From: Rhizobium lentis
Lineage (GTDB): Bacteria > Pseudomonadota > Alphaproteobacteria > Rhizobiales > Rhizobiaceae
Length of the DNA stretch: 64,000 nt
Direction: 5' to 3'
NCBI RefSeq assembly: GCF_017352135.1
Contig: NZ_CP071455.1
Span: 186,001-250,000 of the forward strand
The position numbers and the translations under genes are program-made. Below the pieces are notes generated by a model. It saw only the letters and a program-made list of their open reading frames with translations, was not told the origin of the DNA and did not search any database. How positions within the stretch are numbered: the first letter of the stretch is position 1; every line of letters starts with the position of its first letter. Of this stretch, positions 1-8,512 are shown piece after piece.

Positions 1-358
1 GGAGCTCGTCGACGCGGCGATCGCTGCGCGCCTTTTCCCAACCGAGAAGCCGCGGGACGGTCGCGACATTGCGTGCGATCGACATATGTGGAAACAGACC
101 GACCTGCTGGATGACATAGCCGATGCTGCGGCGGAGCTCCTTCTGATCGACCCGGGCTATATCTCTTCCGTCGACCAGGACGCGTCCCGTCGTCGGCGTC
201 TCCAACTGATTGATCATCCGCATGGTCGTGGTCTTGCCGCAGCCCGAGGGACCAATCAGGGCAACCGTCGTGCCGGTCTCGATCAGCAGATCGAGATTGT
301 CGACCGCATGCGGGCCGCTTCCGTCGTATTTCTTGGTAACATGATCGAGATGAATCAT
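1..358 (-). CDS. OpuC-type (osmoprotectant) ABC transporter ATPase, C-terminus cut by window edge
   Basis: This is the N-terminal ~119 residues of an ABC ATPase that would energise import through the two permeases just upstream in the operon. The protein begins MIHLDHVTKKYDG. A Walker A motif GPSGCGKTTT follows near residue 36, then a Q-loop region YVIQQVGLFPHMSIARNV, a form typical of OpuCA/OsmV-type proteins for glycine betaine, choline or carnitine. The Walker B and signature motifs lie beyond position 1. The start is 22 bases after the stop of the preceding permease. The substrate cannot be read from the ATPase. The family assignment is confident; the cargo is not. Confidence 0.9.
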   Translation of the reverse strand, partial: MIHLDHVTKKYDGSGPHAVDNLDLLIETGTTVALIGPSGCGKTTTMRMINQLETPTTGRVLVDGRDIARVDQKELRRSIGYVIQQVGLFPHMSIARNVATVPRLLGWEKARSDRRVDEL

Positions 359-380
359 CCTGATATCCGCTTTCGGCCGC

Positions 381-1016
381 TCAGCGCCGTTGAGTGAAGA
401 GGCGCTCAAGGGCGCCGAAGGCCAATTCCGCAAAGATTGCCAGCAGGGCTATCGGCACCGCTCCGACGAGAAGGCGCGGCATGTTCATGATCGCAATGCC
501 GGCGTTGATGAAATCGCCAAGCCCGCCGCCGCCGATGAAGGAGGCCAGCGCCGCCCCACCGATGACCTGGATGGCGCTCGTTCTGACGCCCGACAGAATC
601 GCGGGAACTGCCAGGGGAAGTTCGATCTCCCACAGCATCTGTCCGGCGCTCATGCCCATTCCATCTGCCGCATCGATCACCGAGGCGTCGATCTCGCGGA
701 TGCCGATGATCGTGTTCAACAATAGCGGCGGCACGGCCAGGACGATGAGGGCGATCACCGACGGCAGCAATCCGATGCCGAGAAAAGGCATCGTCGCCGA
801 CAGGATCGCAAGGCTTGGGATGGAGCGCAAGGCGCCGGCGAAATTGACCACCGCAAAGGCGGCGCGCGGTGCCCGTGCAACGACAAATCCGAGCGGTACC
901 GCAATGACGAAGGCGATGCCGAGCGACAGGACGCACATCAGAAGATGGCGATTGAAAGCGTTGAAGAAGGTACCGGAATTGTTGAAGATCCAGCTGGATG
1001 CATCGATGAAGATCAT
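381..1016 (-). CDS. OpuC-type ABC transporter permease
   Basis: A 211-residue inner-membrane permease of the OpuCB/OpuCD (YehW/YehY) family, the usual length for this group. It has about five or six hydrophobic segments and a cytoplasmic loop (VIDAADGMGMSAGQMLWEIE) that matches the EAA motif contacting the ATPase. Its ATG overlaps the TGA of the next permease upstream by four bases, so the two are translationally coupled. Two different small permeases plus one ATPase is the standard OpuC layout. It lies in the same operon as an ammonia-lyase homologue and CoA-handling enzymes, which suggests uptake for catabolism, not osmoprotection alone. Confidence 0.9.
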   Translation of the reverse strand: MIFIDASSWIFNNSGTFFNAFNRHLLMCVLSLGIAFVIAVPLGFVVARAPRAAFAVVNFAGALRSIPSLAILSATMPFLGIGLLPSVIALIVLAVPPLLLNTIIGIREIDASVIDAADGMGMSAGQMLWEIELPLAVPAILSGVRTSAIQVIGGAALASFIGGGGLGDFINAGIAIMNMPRLLVGAVPIALLAIFAELAFGALERLFTQRR

Positions 1017-1648
1017 ACTACCTTCCCCCCGCTGCGCCGACGCAGCAGCTTTTCGAAGGAGGCAAAACAGTAGTCGGCAAAGAGCGCCAGAAATGACGTC
1101 AGCAGCCCGCCTGCGATGATCTTTTCAGGAAAGCGCTGGTCGATGCCTTCGAAAATGATGACGCCGAGCCCGCCGGCATTGATATAGGCGGCAACGGTGG
1201 CGATGCCGATGACCGTCACCATGGCGATGCGAAGCCCGCCTACGATATAGGGCATTGCCAGCGGCAGTTCGACCTCCCAAATCCGTCGTGCCGTGCCGTA
1301 GCCCATGCCATCGGCAGCTTCCAATATGTCACGCGGAATCGCCTGAAATCCCATGCCGATATTGCGGATCAGGATCATCAGCGAGTAGGCGGCAAGACCG
1401 GTTATGGCGGGTGCCGCACCGATGCCCATGATGGGAATGAGAAGCGCAAACAGCGCCAGGCTCGGCACCGCGAACAGGATACCAGTGAAAATGACGATGA
1501 CGGCAAAGCTCCGCGGTCGCCTCGCCGCCCATATCCCGACGATCAGCGAGATCACCAGGGCAATGCCGACCGAGGAAAAAACGAGATAGAGGTGCTCCAA
1601 CAGCGCTTCGAATAGCCGGTCGAGATGTTTAGGGACCCATTTCACCAT
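1013..1648 (-). CDS. OpuC-type ABC transporter permease
   Basis: The second 211-residue permease of the importer, paralogous to the one at 381-1016. Hydrophobic segments fill most of the chain, and an EAA-type loop (ILEAADGMGYGTARRIWEVE) lies in the middle. The C-terminus is basic (RRRSGGKVV), as expected of a cytoplasmic tail. The start overlaps the end of the PhnD-like gene by 7 bases and the stop overlaps the next permease by 4 bases, so the genes are surely cotranscribed. The partner permease is likely to form a heterodimer with it. The transported compound is inferred to be a quaternary amine from the family only. Confidence 0.9.
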   Translation of the reverse strand: MVKWVPKHLDRLFEALLEHLYLVFSSVGIALVISLIVGIWAARRPRSFAVIVIFTGILFAVPSLALFALLIPIMGIGAAPAITGLAAYSLMILIRNIGMGFQAIPRDILEAADGMGYGTARRIWEVELPLAMPYIVGGLRIAMVTVIGIATVAAYINAGGLGVIIFEGIDQRFPEKIIAGGLLTSFLALFADYCFASFEKLLRRRSGGKVV

Positions 1649-2460
1649 GAGATCCCCAATTTGCGATCGGTGTCGTCGGCTCTCTGCGGCAGAATATCGT
1701 AGGCCGAGGGAACGACCGTTGAGAATCGCCTGAGGCCGAGCGGCGCCAAAACCGCCGCTCCCTCAGGCGTTTCATGCAATGTCACGAGGCTTTGCTGCAA
1801 CGCTGCGGCGATGTCCAACGGCAATGTCTGGGCGGCAACCAGCAGCGGCGCAGGAAGCGGATCGGTCGTCGCCAGAACACGGAGACCGTCGATCGCAGCG
1901 GGTTCGTGCATCCGCAGCAATTGGAAGGCGCAAGCGTCGATCGCACCTGCATCGATCCTGCCGTCCTTGAGGGCGGCGACGATGCCTGACGGGTTGAGCA
2001 GCGGTCCGACTGTCATGCCCTGCTTCATTTTCCCGGCAAACCGGTCGGCAAGAAAAGAACGCGCCGCGTGGTAACCCGATTGGGAATCGCGCACAGTCCA
2101 GCCCCAGCGTACCGATGCAAGATCCTCCACGGCGTTCACCGGCCCGGTGGAGGCGACGAGAATGTGGCTGGCATAGAGCGGCTGGTCCAAAGACCATGCC
2201 TCGCTCGAGACGGGTGCGGCAAGCACCGTCGGTCGCGCAGCCTCGGGCATGTGCGAAAACGGATAGCCGCACATGAAGACCGCTCCCATGTCCGGCCTCC
2301 CCCATAGCTCCGAAAGCGGTGCCGGTGCTGCATGAGCGATGATCTCGAGTTCGATGCCGGACTGCAGACTGACCTGCGCAAACAGCGCATCCCACAGGCC
2401 GCGAATGCGCGGACTGAGATTATACATTCTCGAACAGGCGATCGGCTTGGACATCACCAT
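1642..2460 (-). CDS. PhnD-like periplasmic-binding-fold protein without signal peptide
   Basis: A 272-residue protein of the phosphate/phosphonate-binding-protein-like (PhnD) fold. The recognisable parts are an N-terminal beta strand (IACSRMYNLSP), the hinge region WGWTVRDSQSGYHAAR, which resembles the ligand-loop serines of PhnD proteins, and a later strand GRIDAGAIDACAFQLL. No signal peptide or lipobox is visible: the N-terminus is MVMSKPIACSRMYN, so it probably stays in the cytoplasm unless the start is wrong. An alternative ATG is two codons downstream. It sits between an ornithine-cyclodeaminase-like gene and the permeases. Since a canonical OpuC binding protein is encoded at 3590-4477, this may be a cytoplasmic sensor or a diverged second binding protein. 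Confidence 0.75.
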   Translation of the reverse strand: MVMSKPIACSRMYNLSPRIRGLWDALFAQVSLQSGIELEIIAHAAPAPLSELWGRPDMGAVFMCGYPFSHMPEAARPTVLAAPVSSEAWSLDQPLYASHILVASTGPVNAVEDLASVRWGWTVRDSQSGYHAARSFLADRFAGKMKQGMTVGPLLNPSGIVAALKDGRIDAGAIDACAFQLLRMHEPAAIDGLRVLATTDPLPAPLLVAAQTLPLDIAAALQQSLVTLHETPEGAAVLAPLGLRRFSTVVPSAYDILPQRADDTDRKLGISW

Positions 2461-2465
2461 GGCAA

Positions 2466-3584
2466 TTATGCGAACCGCAGCCGTTGGCCGATGTTCATCT
2501 GTCTTGCCTTGTCGACCATGGCGGCGCCGAGTGCCACATCGGTGGTGCTGAGGCCGCGGTGCCAGAACAGGATCGTCTCCTCATCGCTTTGACGGCCGGG
2601 CTTCCTGCCGCAGATGATCTGGCCGATTTCGGCATGCAGGTTCTCGGCTGTCACCTTGCCCTCGTCGACGTGACGGCGAAGCGCTCCAAAGGGCTTGCCG
2701 GGGCCGCATTGTCCCCAATCGTCGACGACGACCTTATCCATGATGTCGGTGAGATCGAATTCGAGCGCGCTCATCGTGCCATAGGGCACGACGAAGGCTC
2801 CCTTCTTCACCCATTCGGTCTTGAACAGCGGCGCCGGTTCCGGCAGGCGGCTGGCCTCAACCATGATGTCGGCATCCTTGAGGCAATCCTCCCAATTGTC
2901 GGTGACGACGATCTTCTTGCCGAGATCCGCCTCAAGACGCTTGGCGAAGGCATTGCGGCTTTCCGGGCGGCGCGAATGCACGCGGATTTCCTCGAAATCG
3001 AAGAGATGGTCGAGAAGCCTGACATTCCAGTAGGAGGTTCCGCGCGCACCGATATGGCCGAGCACCTTGCTGTCCTTGCGAGCGAGATATTTTGCGCCAA
3101 GAGCGGTGACGGCGCCGGTGCGCATGTCGGTGATGGCAGTCGCGTCGATGATGGCCTTCGGCACGCCCGTATTTGGGTCGAACAGGTTGAGGACCGCAAG
3201 CTCCGAAGGCAGGTCCACCTTGTAGTTGTCGACGAAGTCGCCGACGACCTTGACGCCGGCATAATTCAGCGCTTTGACATAGCCACGAAGCACATTGAAA
3301 TGGCCTTTGTCGGAGCTCTCCGGCACAAGATGAACCCGCGGCTCGATGACGGTTTCACCCCTGCCCTGCGCATCCAGCGCCTTCGCCACCGCATCGAGAA
3401 TCTCGTCATTCGTCAGCGCCAGCGCCTTGGCATCGAGGGCGTTGAGATAATCGATCCAGATTTCCTGCATTTCCCGCTTCTCCACATTCCTGCCCGCCTG
3501 CTCACCGGATGGATTTTCGAACAAACTCTTAAAAGGATCGCCGCGCCAGACAGCGGCCGGATTGATATCCGGCCGCGGAGGCAT
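2466..3584 (-). CDS. ornithine cyclodeaminase / mu-crystallin family dehydrogenase
   Basis: A 372-residue NAD(P)-dependent enzyme of the OCD/mu-crystallin family, whose members include ornithine cyclodeaminase, alanine dehydrogenase and ketimine reductases. Family marks are the central LGHIGARGTSYWNVRLL Rossmann glycine loop, an acidic-then-basic strand end VHSRRPESR, and the substrate region KAIIDATAITDMRTGA, close to the family pattern (A/V)xMDG..IT..RT. It starts 5 bases after the stop of the binding-protein gene. A second ATG at 3470 has its own good ribosome site, so the first 38 residues may be optional. In this operon a reductive or deaminating role on an amine or imine intermediate is plausible but unproved. 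Confidence 0.85.
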   Translation of the reverse strand: MPPRPDINPAAVWRGDPFKSLFENPSGEQAGRNVEKREMQEIWIDYLNALDAKALALTNDEILDAVAKALDAQGRGETVIEPRVHLVPESSDKGHFNVLRGYVKALNYAGVKVVGDFVDNYKVDLPSELAVLNLFDPNTGVPKAIIDATAITDMRTGAVTALGAKYLARKDSKVLGHIGARGTSYWNVRLLDHLFDFEEIRVHSRRPESRNAFAKRLEADLGKKIVVTDNWEDCLKDADIMVEASRLPEPAPLFKTEWVKKGAFVVPYGTMSALEFDLTDIMDKVVVDDWGQCGPGKPFGALRRHVDEGKVTAENLHAEIGQIICGRKPGRQSDEETILFWHRGLSTTDVALGAAMVDKARQMNIGQRLRFA

Positions 3585-3589
3585 GACGG

Positions 3590-4477
3590 TTATTTCGGCA
3601 GGAGGCCGTTTTCCTTGAGGAAATCGACCGCCACGTCCTTGGCTTCCTCGTGATCGGTCTCGACCTTGGCATTGAGGACCCGCATTTTTTCATTATCGAG
3701 ATGGGAGCCGACCGCTTCCAGCAGTTCGGCAACCTTCGGGTTGGCCTTCAACACGTCCTGGCGGACAACGGGCGCCACATAGTAGGGCGGAAACAGACCC
3801 TTGTCGTCTGCCAGCGGCACGAGGTTCTTCGAGCCGATCTGCCAGTCGGTCGCTGCACCATTGGCAACATCGATGTCCTTTTGTTCCAGCGCGTCGTAAC
3901 GAAGACCAAGCTTGGCGAACTGCTTGAACTCCTTGAATTCGGCGTCATAGACACGCTTCAGGCCGGGCAGGCCGTCGGCGCGATCCGGAAACTCGGCACC
4001 GCCGCCGAAGACCAGGGTCTTGGAAACCTTGGCGAGATCCGACAGGCTCTTCAGATTGTTGGCCTGCGCGGTTTCCTGCCGGACAACGATGACATAGCCG
4101 TTGTTGATGCCGCTCGGCTTCAGCCATGTGAGGTTGAACTGCTTGGCGTAGAAGTCCTTGACCTGGGTGTAGACCTTGTCGGCATCGGTCGACATCTCGC
4201 CCTTGACGACAGACGCGAGCGCCGTCCCGGTATATTCCGGATAGAGATCGATCTCTCCGGCCACCAATGCCTGGTGCGCAATCAGCGTGCCGCCGAGGTT
4301 GATCTTGCGCTCGACGGTGAAGCCGGCGTTTTCCAGAACGGCTGAATACATTTCAGCGAGGATGAACTGCTCGGTGAAATTCTTGCTGCCGACCTTGATC
4401 GTCTCTGCGGATGCCGACTGGAACATGGCGGCTGCCATGATACCGGCTGCAAATATGCCCTTTGTCCAATTTTTCAT
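3590..4477 (-). CDS. OpuC/OsmF-type quaternary-amine binding protein
   Basis: The periplasmic substrate-binding protein of the importer, 295 residues. The chosen ATG has AGAGGG seven bases upstream; an in-frame ATG two codons earlier sits too close to that site. A signal peptide is clear: MKNWTKGIFAAGIMAAAMFQ then SASA, with likely cleavage before ETIKVGSKNFTEQ. The sequence GSKNFTEQFILAEM is the hallmark N-terminus of OpuCC/OsmF/ProX-like proteins, and YPEYTGTAL is a second conserved block carrying ligand-box aromatics. It is 114 bases downstream of the lyase gene and 5 bases upstream of the dehydrogenase gene. It binds a trimethylammonium-type ligand by family; the exact ligand is unknown. 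Confidence 0.93.
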   Translation of the reverse strand: MKNWTKGIFAAGIMAAAMFQSASAETIKVGSKNFTEQFILAEMYSAVLENAGFTVERKINLGGTLIAHQALVAGEIDLYPEYTGTALASVVKGEMSTDADKVYTQVKDFYAKQFNLTWLKPSGINNGYVIVVRQETAQANNLKSLSDLAKVSKTLVFGGGAEFPDRADGLPGLKRVYDAEFKEFKQFAKLGLRYDALEQKDIDVANGAATDWQIGSKNLVPLADDKGLFPPYYVAPVVRQDVLKANPKVAELLEAVGSHLDNEKMRVLNAKVETDHEEAKDVAVDFLKENGLLPK

Positions 4478-4591
4478 AGTCATTCCCTCTGTTGACTTTT
4501 CAATGAACGAACCGGCGGCATTCCCCAGAATAACCGTCGGCATGACCGGTCGGCGCCCTGCCCTTCTTGGTGGGGCAGTTGCGAACCGGGC

Positions 4592-6097
4592 TTATTGCGG
4601 GCCAAGCCCGATCAATGCGGCGATCGTCGCAAAATCCGGCCCCTGCGCGCGATCCTCATCAAGCGCCGGGACATGGCTGCGGACGAATGCATAGGCCTCA
4701 GCCGATCCCTTGCCCAATTCGGCTGAGACACCGCGCAGCTCGACGGCCTGTGCCGAGGCAATCAGTTCGATGGCAACGAGATAACGCAGGCGCTCGACGA
4801 TCGCTTGCGTCTTTGCCAAAACGCTCGGCGCCATCGATGCTTGATCTTCGACGCCATCGGCGACGGGAAAGGGCGAGAGCGAAACCGGCATGGCGAGATG
4901 GCGGATTTCGGCTTCCATGGCCGAGACGGTCTTTTGCACGGTCGCAAAACCGGTCCGGCTCTGGCCCATCGGGGTCAGGAAGCGTGGAAGGTCGGACATG
5001 CCAGGCGACATGATCTTCATGATCCGATAGGCGGTGCCTGCCGCACAATGCGCCATCGCCTGCCCCAGCCTTTCCCAGGCGAGCACAAAAGCGGTCATGT
5101 CGAAATTGCCGTGTGCAAGAATGACGCCTTCTGAGGCGATGACGACAGGATTGTCGCTGGAGCTGACGAGATCTATCTCCGTCGCCTGCCTTGCCTCATC
5201 GATCGCATGCCTCAACGCACCCCAGACCTGCGGCGTGCAGCGGTAGCTCAATGGATCCTGGAGACGTCTTGCGGCATCGGCGGCGAGCAAGGAGCTTCCC
5301 GAAAGCAACTCCATCAGTTGAGTGGCAACGCGGCGCTGCCCGAAGGCCGGTCTCGCAGCCAGAGCGCGGTCGTCGAAGACGCTGACATTGGACCTGAACG
5401 CTTCGAAATTAACCGCAATCGCCTTCAGAGACCAATCGAAGAGCCGCTCGATATCCTCAAGCGCCAGGCAGGCAAGGCCGATGGAGAGGCTGTTGGCCAC
5501 GACAAGCGCGTGCCCATCCTTCGGCGCCAACTCGAGAGGTTTGAGGCCAGCCCTTTCCAGGGCGACGGCGGCCGGCAGCACTTCGCCGCCAAGCTCGATC
5601 TCGCCGAAGCCGAGAAGCGCCCGGCTCATATGGGCAAGCGGAGCCAAATCCGCCGCACCGATCGAGCCCAATGACGGGACGACAGGATGGACACCTGCAT
5701 TAATGGCGGCGATCAGACCACGGAACACGTTCAGCGAAATGCCGGAACCGCCCGCCGCCATGCCGACAGCCCTGACGGCCATCATCGCCCGCACGGATTC
5801 CTGACCAAGCGGCTTTCCGACGCCGACGGCGCGGGCTTGTGGCACACGCATCTGAAACGCCACCAGATCTTCCGTTGCAAGTCGTGTATCGACCCCCGCT
5901 CCCAGTCCCGTCGTCAGGCCATAAACCGGCAGATCCTTTTCCGTATAGCGATCGACGACAGTGCGCGCCGCCGTAATCCGGGCCTCGACCTCGGCGGAGA
6001 TTTCGATCCTGGCGTGACGACGGGCAATTGCGGCGATGTCCTCGATCGTCGGCGGCGACGCGCTGAAGGTGATCGATGGAGAATGGGTGGCGCTCAC
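4592..6097 (-). CDS. HAL/PAL-family lyase homologue lacking the MIO tripeptide
   Basis: A 501-residue member of the histidine/phenylalanine ammonia-lyase superfamily, close to the ~510 of bacterial HutH. The GTG start overlaps the TGA of the GntR gene (GTGA); the longer open frame upstream lies inside that gene and is rejected. Conserved blocks include VYGLTTGLGAG (HutH VYGINTGFG, with the catalytic-loop Tyr), LQDPLSYRCTPQVWG and SSDNPVV. The block that normally reads GSVGASGDLAPLAHM reads GSIGAADLAPLAHM here: one residue shorter, and the Ala-Ser-Gly that cyclises to MIO is absent. A conventional ammonia-lyase reaction is therefore unlikely. A beta-elimination of a better leaving group such as trimethylamine, as in ergothionase, is my inference, supported by the linked quaternary-amine importer. 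Confidence 0.88.
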   Translation of the reverse strand: MSATHSPSITFSASPPTIEDIAAIARRHARIEISAEVEARITAARTVVDRYTEKDLPVYGLTTGLGAGVDTRLATEDLVAFQMRVPQARAVGVGKPLGQESVRAMMAVRAVGMAAGGSGISLNVFRGLIAAINAGVHPVVPSLGSIGAADLAPLAHMSRALLGFGEIELGGEVLPAAVALERAGLKPLELAPKDGHALVVANSLSIGLACLALEDIERLFDWSLKAIAVNFEAFRSNVSVFDDRALAARPAFGQRRVATQLMELLSGSSLLAADAARRLQDPLSYRCTPQVWGALRHAIDEARQATEIDLVSSSDNPVVIASEGVILAHGNFDMTAFVLAWERLGQAMAHCAAGTAYRIMKIMSPGMSDLPRFLTPMGQSRTGFATVQKTVSAMEAEIRHLAMPVSLSPFPVADGVEDQASMAPSVLAKTQAIVERLRYLVAIELIASAQAVELRGVSAELGKGSAEAYAFVRSHVPALDEDRAQGPDFATIAALIGLGPQ

Positions 6098-6861
6098 TGT
6101 TTCTCTCCGAGAATGGCGACGGGCTTCGAGGGACCCTTGGTGGACCGTGCTTCCAGCCGATATTGCGCGCCGGGATAGTATAACAGCGCACAGGTCACGA
6201 CGGCCTCGCCCGACCAGGTCCTTCGAAAGACGCGCAGGCAAGGGTGATCATTCTTGAGGCCAAGATATTTGCGGATCGTCGTGTCCGGCTTGACGGCCTG
6301 GACGATATGTTCGAACGCCGTTATCGGGGCCACCTTCGTCAGATATTCATTCGGCGTCATGCTGCTGAAATCGGTCGACAGGTAGTCGGGCGCAACCAGC
6401 GGATTGACGTAGCGCTCCTCGACCTGAATGGGGCGGTCGTTTTCCATGTGCACGATCAGCGAATGCATCACCTCAGCGCCGAGGGTCAGCTCGAGCGCGT
6501 CGGCAACGTTGGCATCCGCCTTCATCAAACCGGCCTTGACGACCGTAGCCTTATGCGTGTGACCCCGCTCCAGTATTTCGTCGGCTATGTTGCGGATTTG
6601 AAGCAGATCGACATCGAGGTGTTTTGGCGACACGAAGGTGCCGATGCCGGCGGATCGCTTGAGAACACCCTCGAACATCAACTCCCGCAGCGCCCGGTTC
6701 GCCGTCATGCGGCTGACGCCGAATGCCGCCACCAGCTCGCTTTCAGAGGATACCCGGTCTCCCGGCTGCAGCTTGCCCTCGGCGATCTCGGCCAGGATCT
6801 GCTCCTTGATCCTGATATATTGGCGCGCCTCGCTGGCGGCCGGCTTGACCGCTTTCGTCAT
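6094..6861 (-). CDS. HutC-like GntR family regulator with UTRA domain
   Basis: A 255-residue GntR/HutC-subfamily transcription factor. The N-terminal winged helix runs over residues ~15-80 (IKEQILAEIAEGKLQPGD, then SESELVAAFGVSRMTANRAL and GIGTFV). The UTRA ligand domain follows (QVEERYVNPLVAPDYLSTDF, then AVKPDTTIRKYLGL). The ATG overlaps the stop of the MaoC gene (ATGA); the longer open frame upstream lies inside that gene. HutC proteins are repressors released by urocanate, an arylacrylate, and they bind TGTA-N2-TACA. That site is present upstream of this operon at 10081-10094. An arylacrylate-like lyase product is thus a natural candidate inducer. Confidence 0.92.
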   Translation of the reverse strand: MTKAVKPAASEARQYIRIKEQILAEIAEGKLQPGDRVSSESELVAAFGVSRMTANRALRELMFEGVLKRSAGIGTFVSPKHLDVDLLQIRNIADEILERGHTHKATVVKAGLMKADANVADALELTLGAEVMHSLIVHMENDRPIQVEERYVNPLVAPDYLSTDFSSMTPNEYLTKVAPITAFEHIVQAVKPDTTIRKYLGLKNDHPCLRVFRRTWSGEAVVTCALLYYPGAQYRLEARSTKGPSKPVAILGEKQ

Positions 6862-7709
6862 GACAGCCTCGCCATGCCGTTGTCGAGGATGGTCACGCCC
6901 CGGGAAGCAACGATCCCCCGGAAGCGAATTTCGGCATCGTTGCGCCACATCTGCAGGGTGATCGTTTCTCCGGGAAAGATCGGCGCGCTGAACCGCGCCG
7001 CGATCGCGCTCAAACCGGTAGCCATGCCTGGATCGATGGCGGCGACGATGGCGTAGCCCGCATAACCGAAGCTGCATAGCCCATGCAGAATCGGCCGATC
7101 GAAGCCGCTGCTGCCGGCTGCCCGTGGGTCGACATGCAGCGGATTGAGATCGCCGTTCAGGCGATAAAGCAGCGCGGCGTTACGAGGGATGTCGACGTTG
7201 TATTCGAAGTCAGGCTCTCTGTCCGGGACTTTGGACAGAGGTTCAGGCGCCAATCCCGCCGAACCGCATCCACCGTCGCCGCGGCAGGCGTTCGTCTGGA
7301 CGATCGTCGCGATCGGCTCGTCACCGTCCACGGTTGTGATCAGCCGCTCGAAGCTGACGAACATGCCTTTCGCAACGCCGCGATCGACCACCGACAAGAC
7401 GCGCGACCGGGAGATCAGCGGCACATCGAGAGGGACCGGCCGATGGATCATCAGGCGATGTTCGGAATGCACCAGACGCGCCCAGTCGACACCCGTCTGC
7501 TGCATCCACGGGCCCGGATGTGCCACGATGTTGGCAAGCGTCGGCGCAGTGACCAGATTGCGTTCATAGACGTAGTTTAACGCGTTTTCGTCGAGCGGGC
7601 TGGTGCCGTAGCCGACCGACAGAGCGTAGAGGATGGCATCCCTTGCGGTGACCACATGCGTCGCTTGCGGCACCGGGAAATCGAGAATGGATTGAGCCGA
7701 CAGCGTCAC
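6858..7709 (-). CDS. MaoC-type (R)-specific enoyl-CoA hydratase
   Basis: A 283-residue double hot-dog protein. The N-terminal half is a MaoC_dehydrat_N-like domain (RDAILYALSVGYG, PTLANIVAH). The C-terminal half carries the hydratase-2 signature YRLNGDLNPLHVDPRAA, with the catalytic Asp and His, followed by RPILHGLCSFGYA. Such proteins add water to trans-2-enoyl-CoA to give (R)-3-hydroxyacyl-CoA. Four-base overlaps join it to the SDR upstream and the regulator downstream. With a CoA-transferase and an SDR alongside, it probably hydrates an acryloyl-type CoA thioester made from the lyase product. That pathway placement is inferred. Confidence 0.9.
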   Translation of the reverse strand: MTLSAQSILDFPVPQATHVVTARDAILYALSVGYGTSPLDENALNYVYERNLVTAPTLANIVAHPGPWMQQTGVDWARLVHSEHRLMIHRPVPLDVPLISRSRVLSVVDRGVAKGMFVSFERLITTVDGDEPIATIVQTNACRGDGGCGSAGLAPEPLSKVPDREPDFEYNVDIPRNAALLYRLNGDLNPLHVDPRAAGSSGFDRPILHGLCSFGYAGYAIVAAIDPGMATGLSAIAARFSAPIFPGETITLQMWRNDAEIRFRGIVASRGVTILDNGMARLS

Positions 7710-8512
7710 GATGCGGCTCCGCCGGATGCCACGGGTCTGCGAACGCCACCGGACAGGCGGATGCCGCCGTCGACGGAAAGCAATTCACCGGTGACGAAGT
7801 CAGCCCCCTGAACAAGCCAGACAATGGCGCCGGCAACGTCTTCCGGTGTCGCGACCCGGCCGAGCGGCGCGGTTTCCGAAAATCGCTTGGCAATGGCTCC
7901 ATAGGCATCCGGCCCGAGCGTATCGCGCATCCAGCGCGTATCGATGATGCCGGGGCAAACCGCGTTCACCCGGATATCGGGACCGCAGGTGCGCGCCAGC
8001 GCCATTGTCAGCGCATTGAGCGCGCCCTTGGAGGCCGTGTAGGCAAGCGAACTGCCGCCGCCGGTAAAGGCAACGTTGGATGAGACATTGACGATCGCGC
8101 CGCCGCCGCTGTCACGCATGGCCGGCACCGCCGCCCGGCACATCTGATAGGCGCCGATGACATTGACGCCGAAAACACTCTGAAAATCCTTTGCCGACAA
8201 TGTCTCGAGATCGAAAGGATCCGATTTGACCGTTATTGCGGCATTGTTCACCAGGGCGTCGAGCCGCCCCCACCGTTTAACGACCGTCGCAACCATCCGG
8301 CGGCAGGCCGCATCGTCGGCAACGTCGGCCTGGACGATCTCGACCTCCGCGCCCAGGCTGCGGCAGATATCGGCCGTTTCATCGGCCTCTTTCCTGCTGC
8401 GGCTGTAATTGACCACCACCCGGGCACCGCCCTCGGCGAACAGCTTCACGCATGCGGCCCCGACGCCTGTTGCCGAGCCGGTGACGATGATGACGGCTCC
8501 ATCGATTTTCAT
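7706..8512 (-). CDS. short-chain dehydrogenase/reductase
   Basis: A 268-residue classical SDR. The cofactor loop VTGSATGVGAACVKLF is at residues ~10-25, the NNAAITV strand follows, then the catalytic Ser in IVNVSSN and the YTASK motif. The C-terminal VTGELLSVDGGIR is typical. Residues NYSRSRKE after beta-2 suggest NADP preference. The start ATGAAAATCGATGG overlaps the CoA-transferase stop by four bases. The expected role is oxidation of a 3-hydroxyacyl-CoA produced by the adjacent MaoC hydratase. The substrate is not readable from sequence. Confidence 0.92.
   Translation of the reverse strand: MKIDGAVIIVTGSATGVGAACVKLFAEGGARVVVNYSRSRKEADETADICRSLGAEVEIVQADVADDAACRRMVATVVKRWGRLDALVNNAAITVKSDPFDLETLSAKDFQSVFGVNVIGAYQMCRAAVPAMRDSGGGAIVNVSSNVAFTGGGSSLAYTASKGALNALTMALARTCGPDIRVNAVCPGIIDTRWMRDTLGPDAYGAIAKRFSETAPLGRVATPEDVAGAIVWLVQGADFVTGELLSVDGGIRLSGGVRRPVASGGAAS

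Noticed and set aside
2484..3653. 389-codon plus-strand open frame opposite the dehydrogenase gene
   Set aside because: The minus strand encodes a clear OCD-family protein; the plus frame is a mirror.
5648..5659. Possible frameshift explaining the missing MIO tripeptide
   Set aside because: The frame is continuous through conserved residues on both sides and the deficit is exactly one codon, so it is a true in-frame difference.
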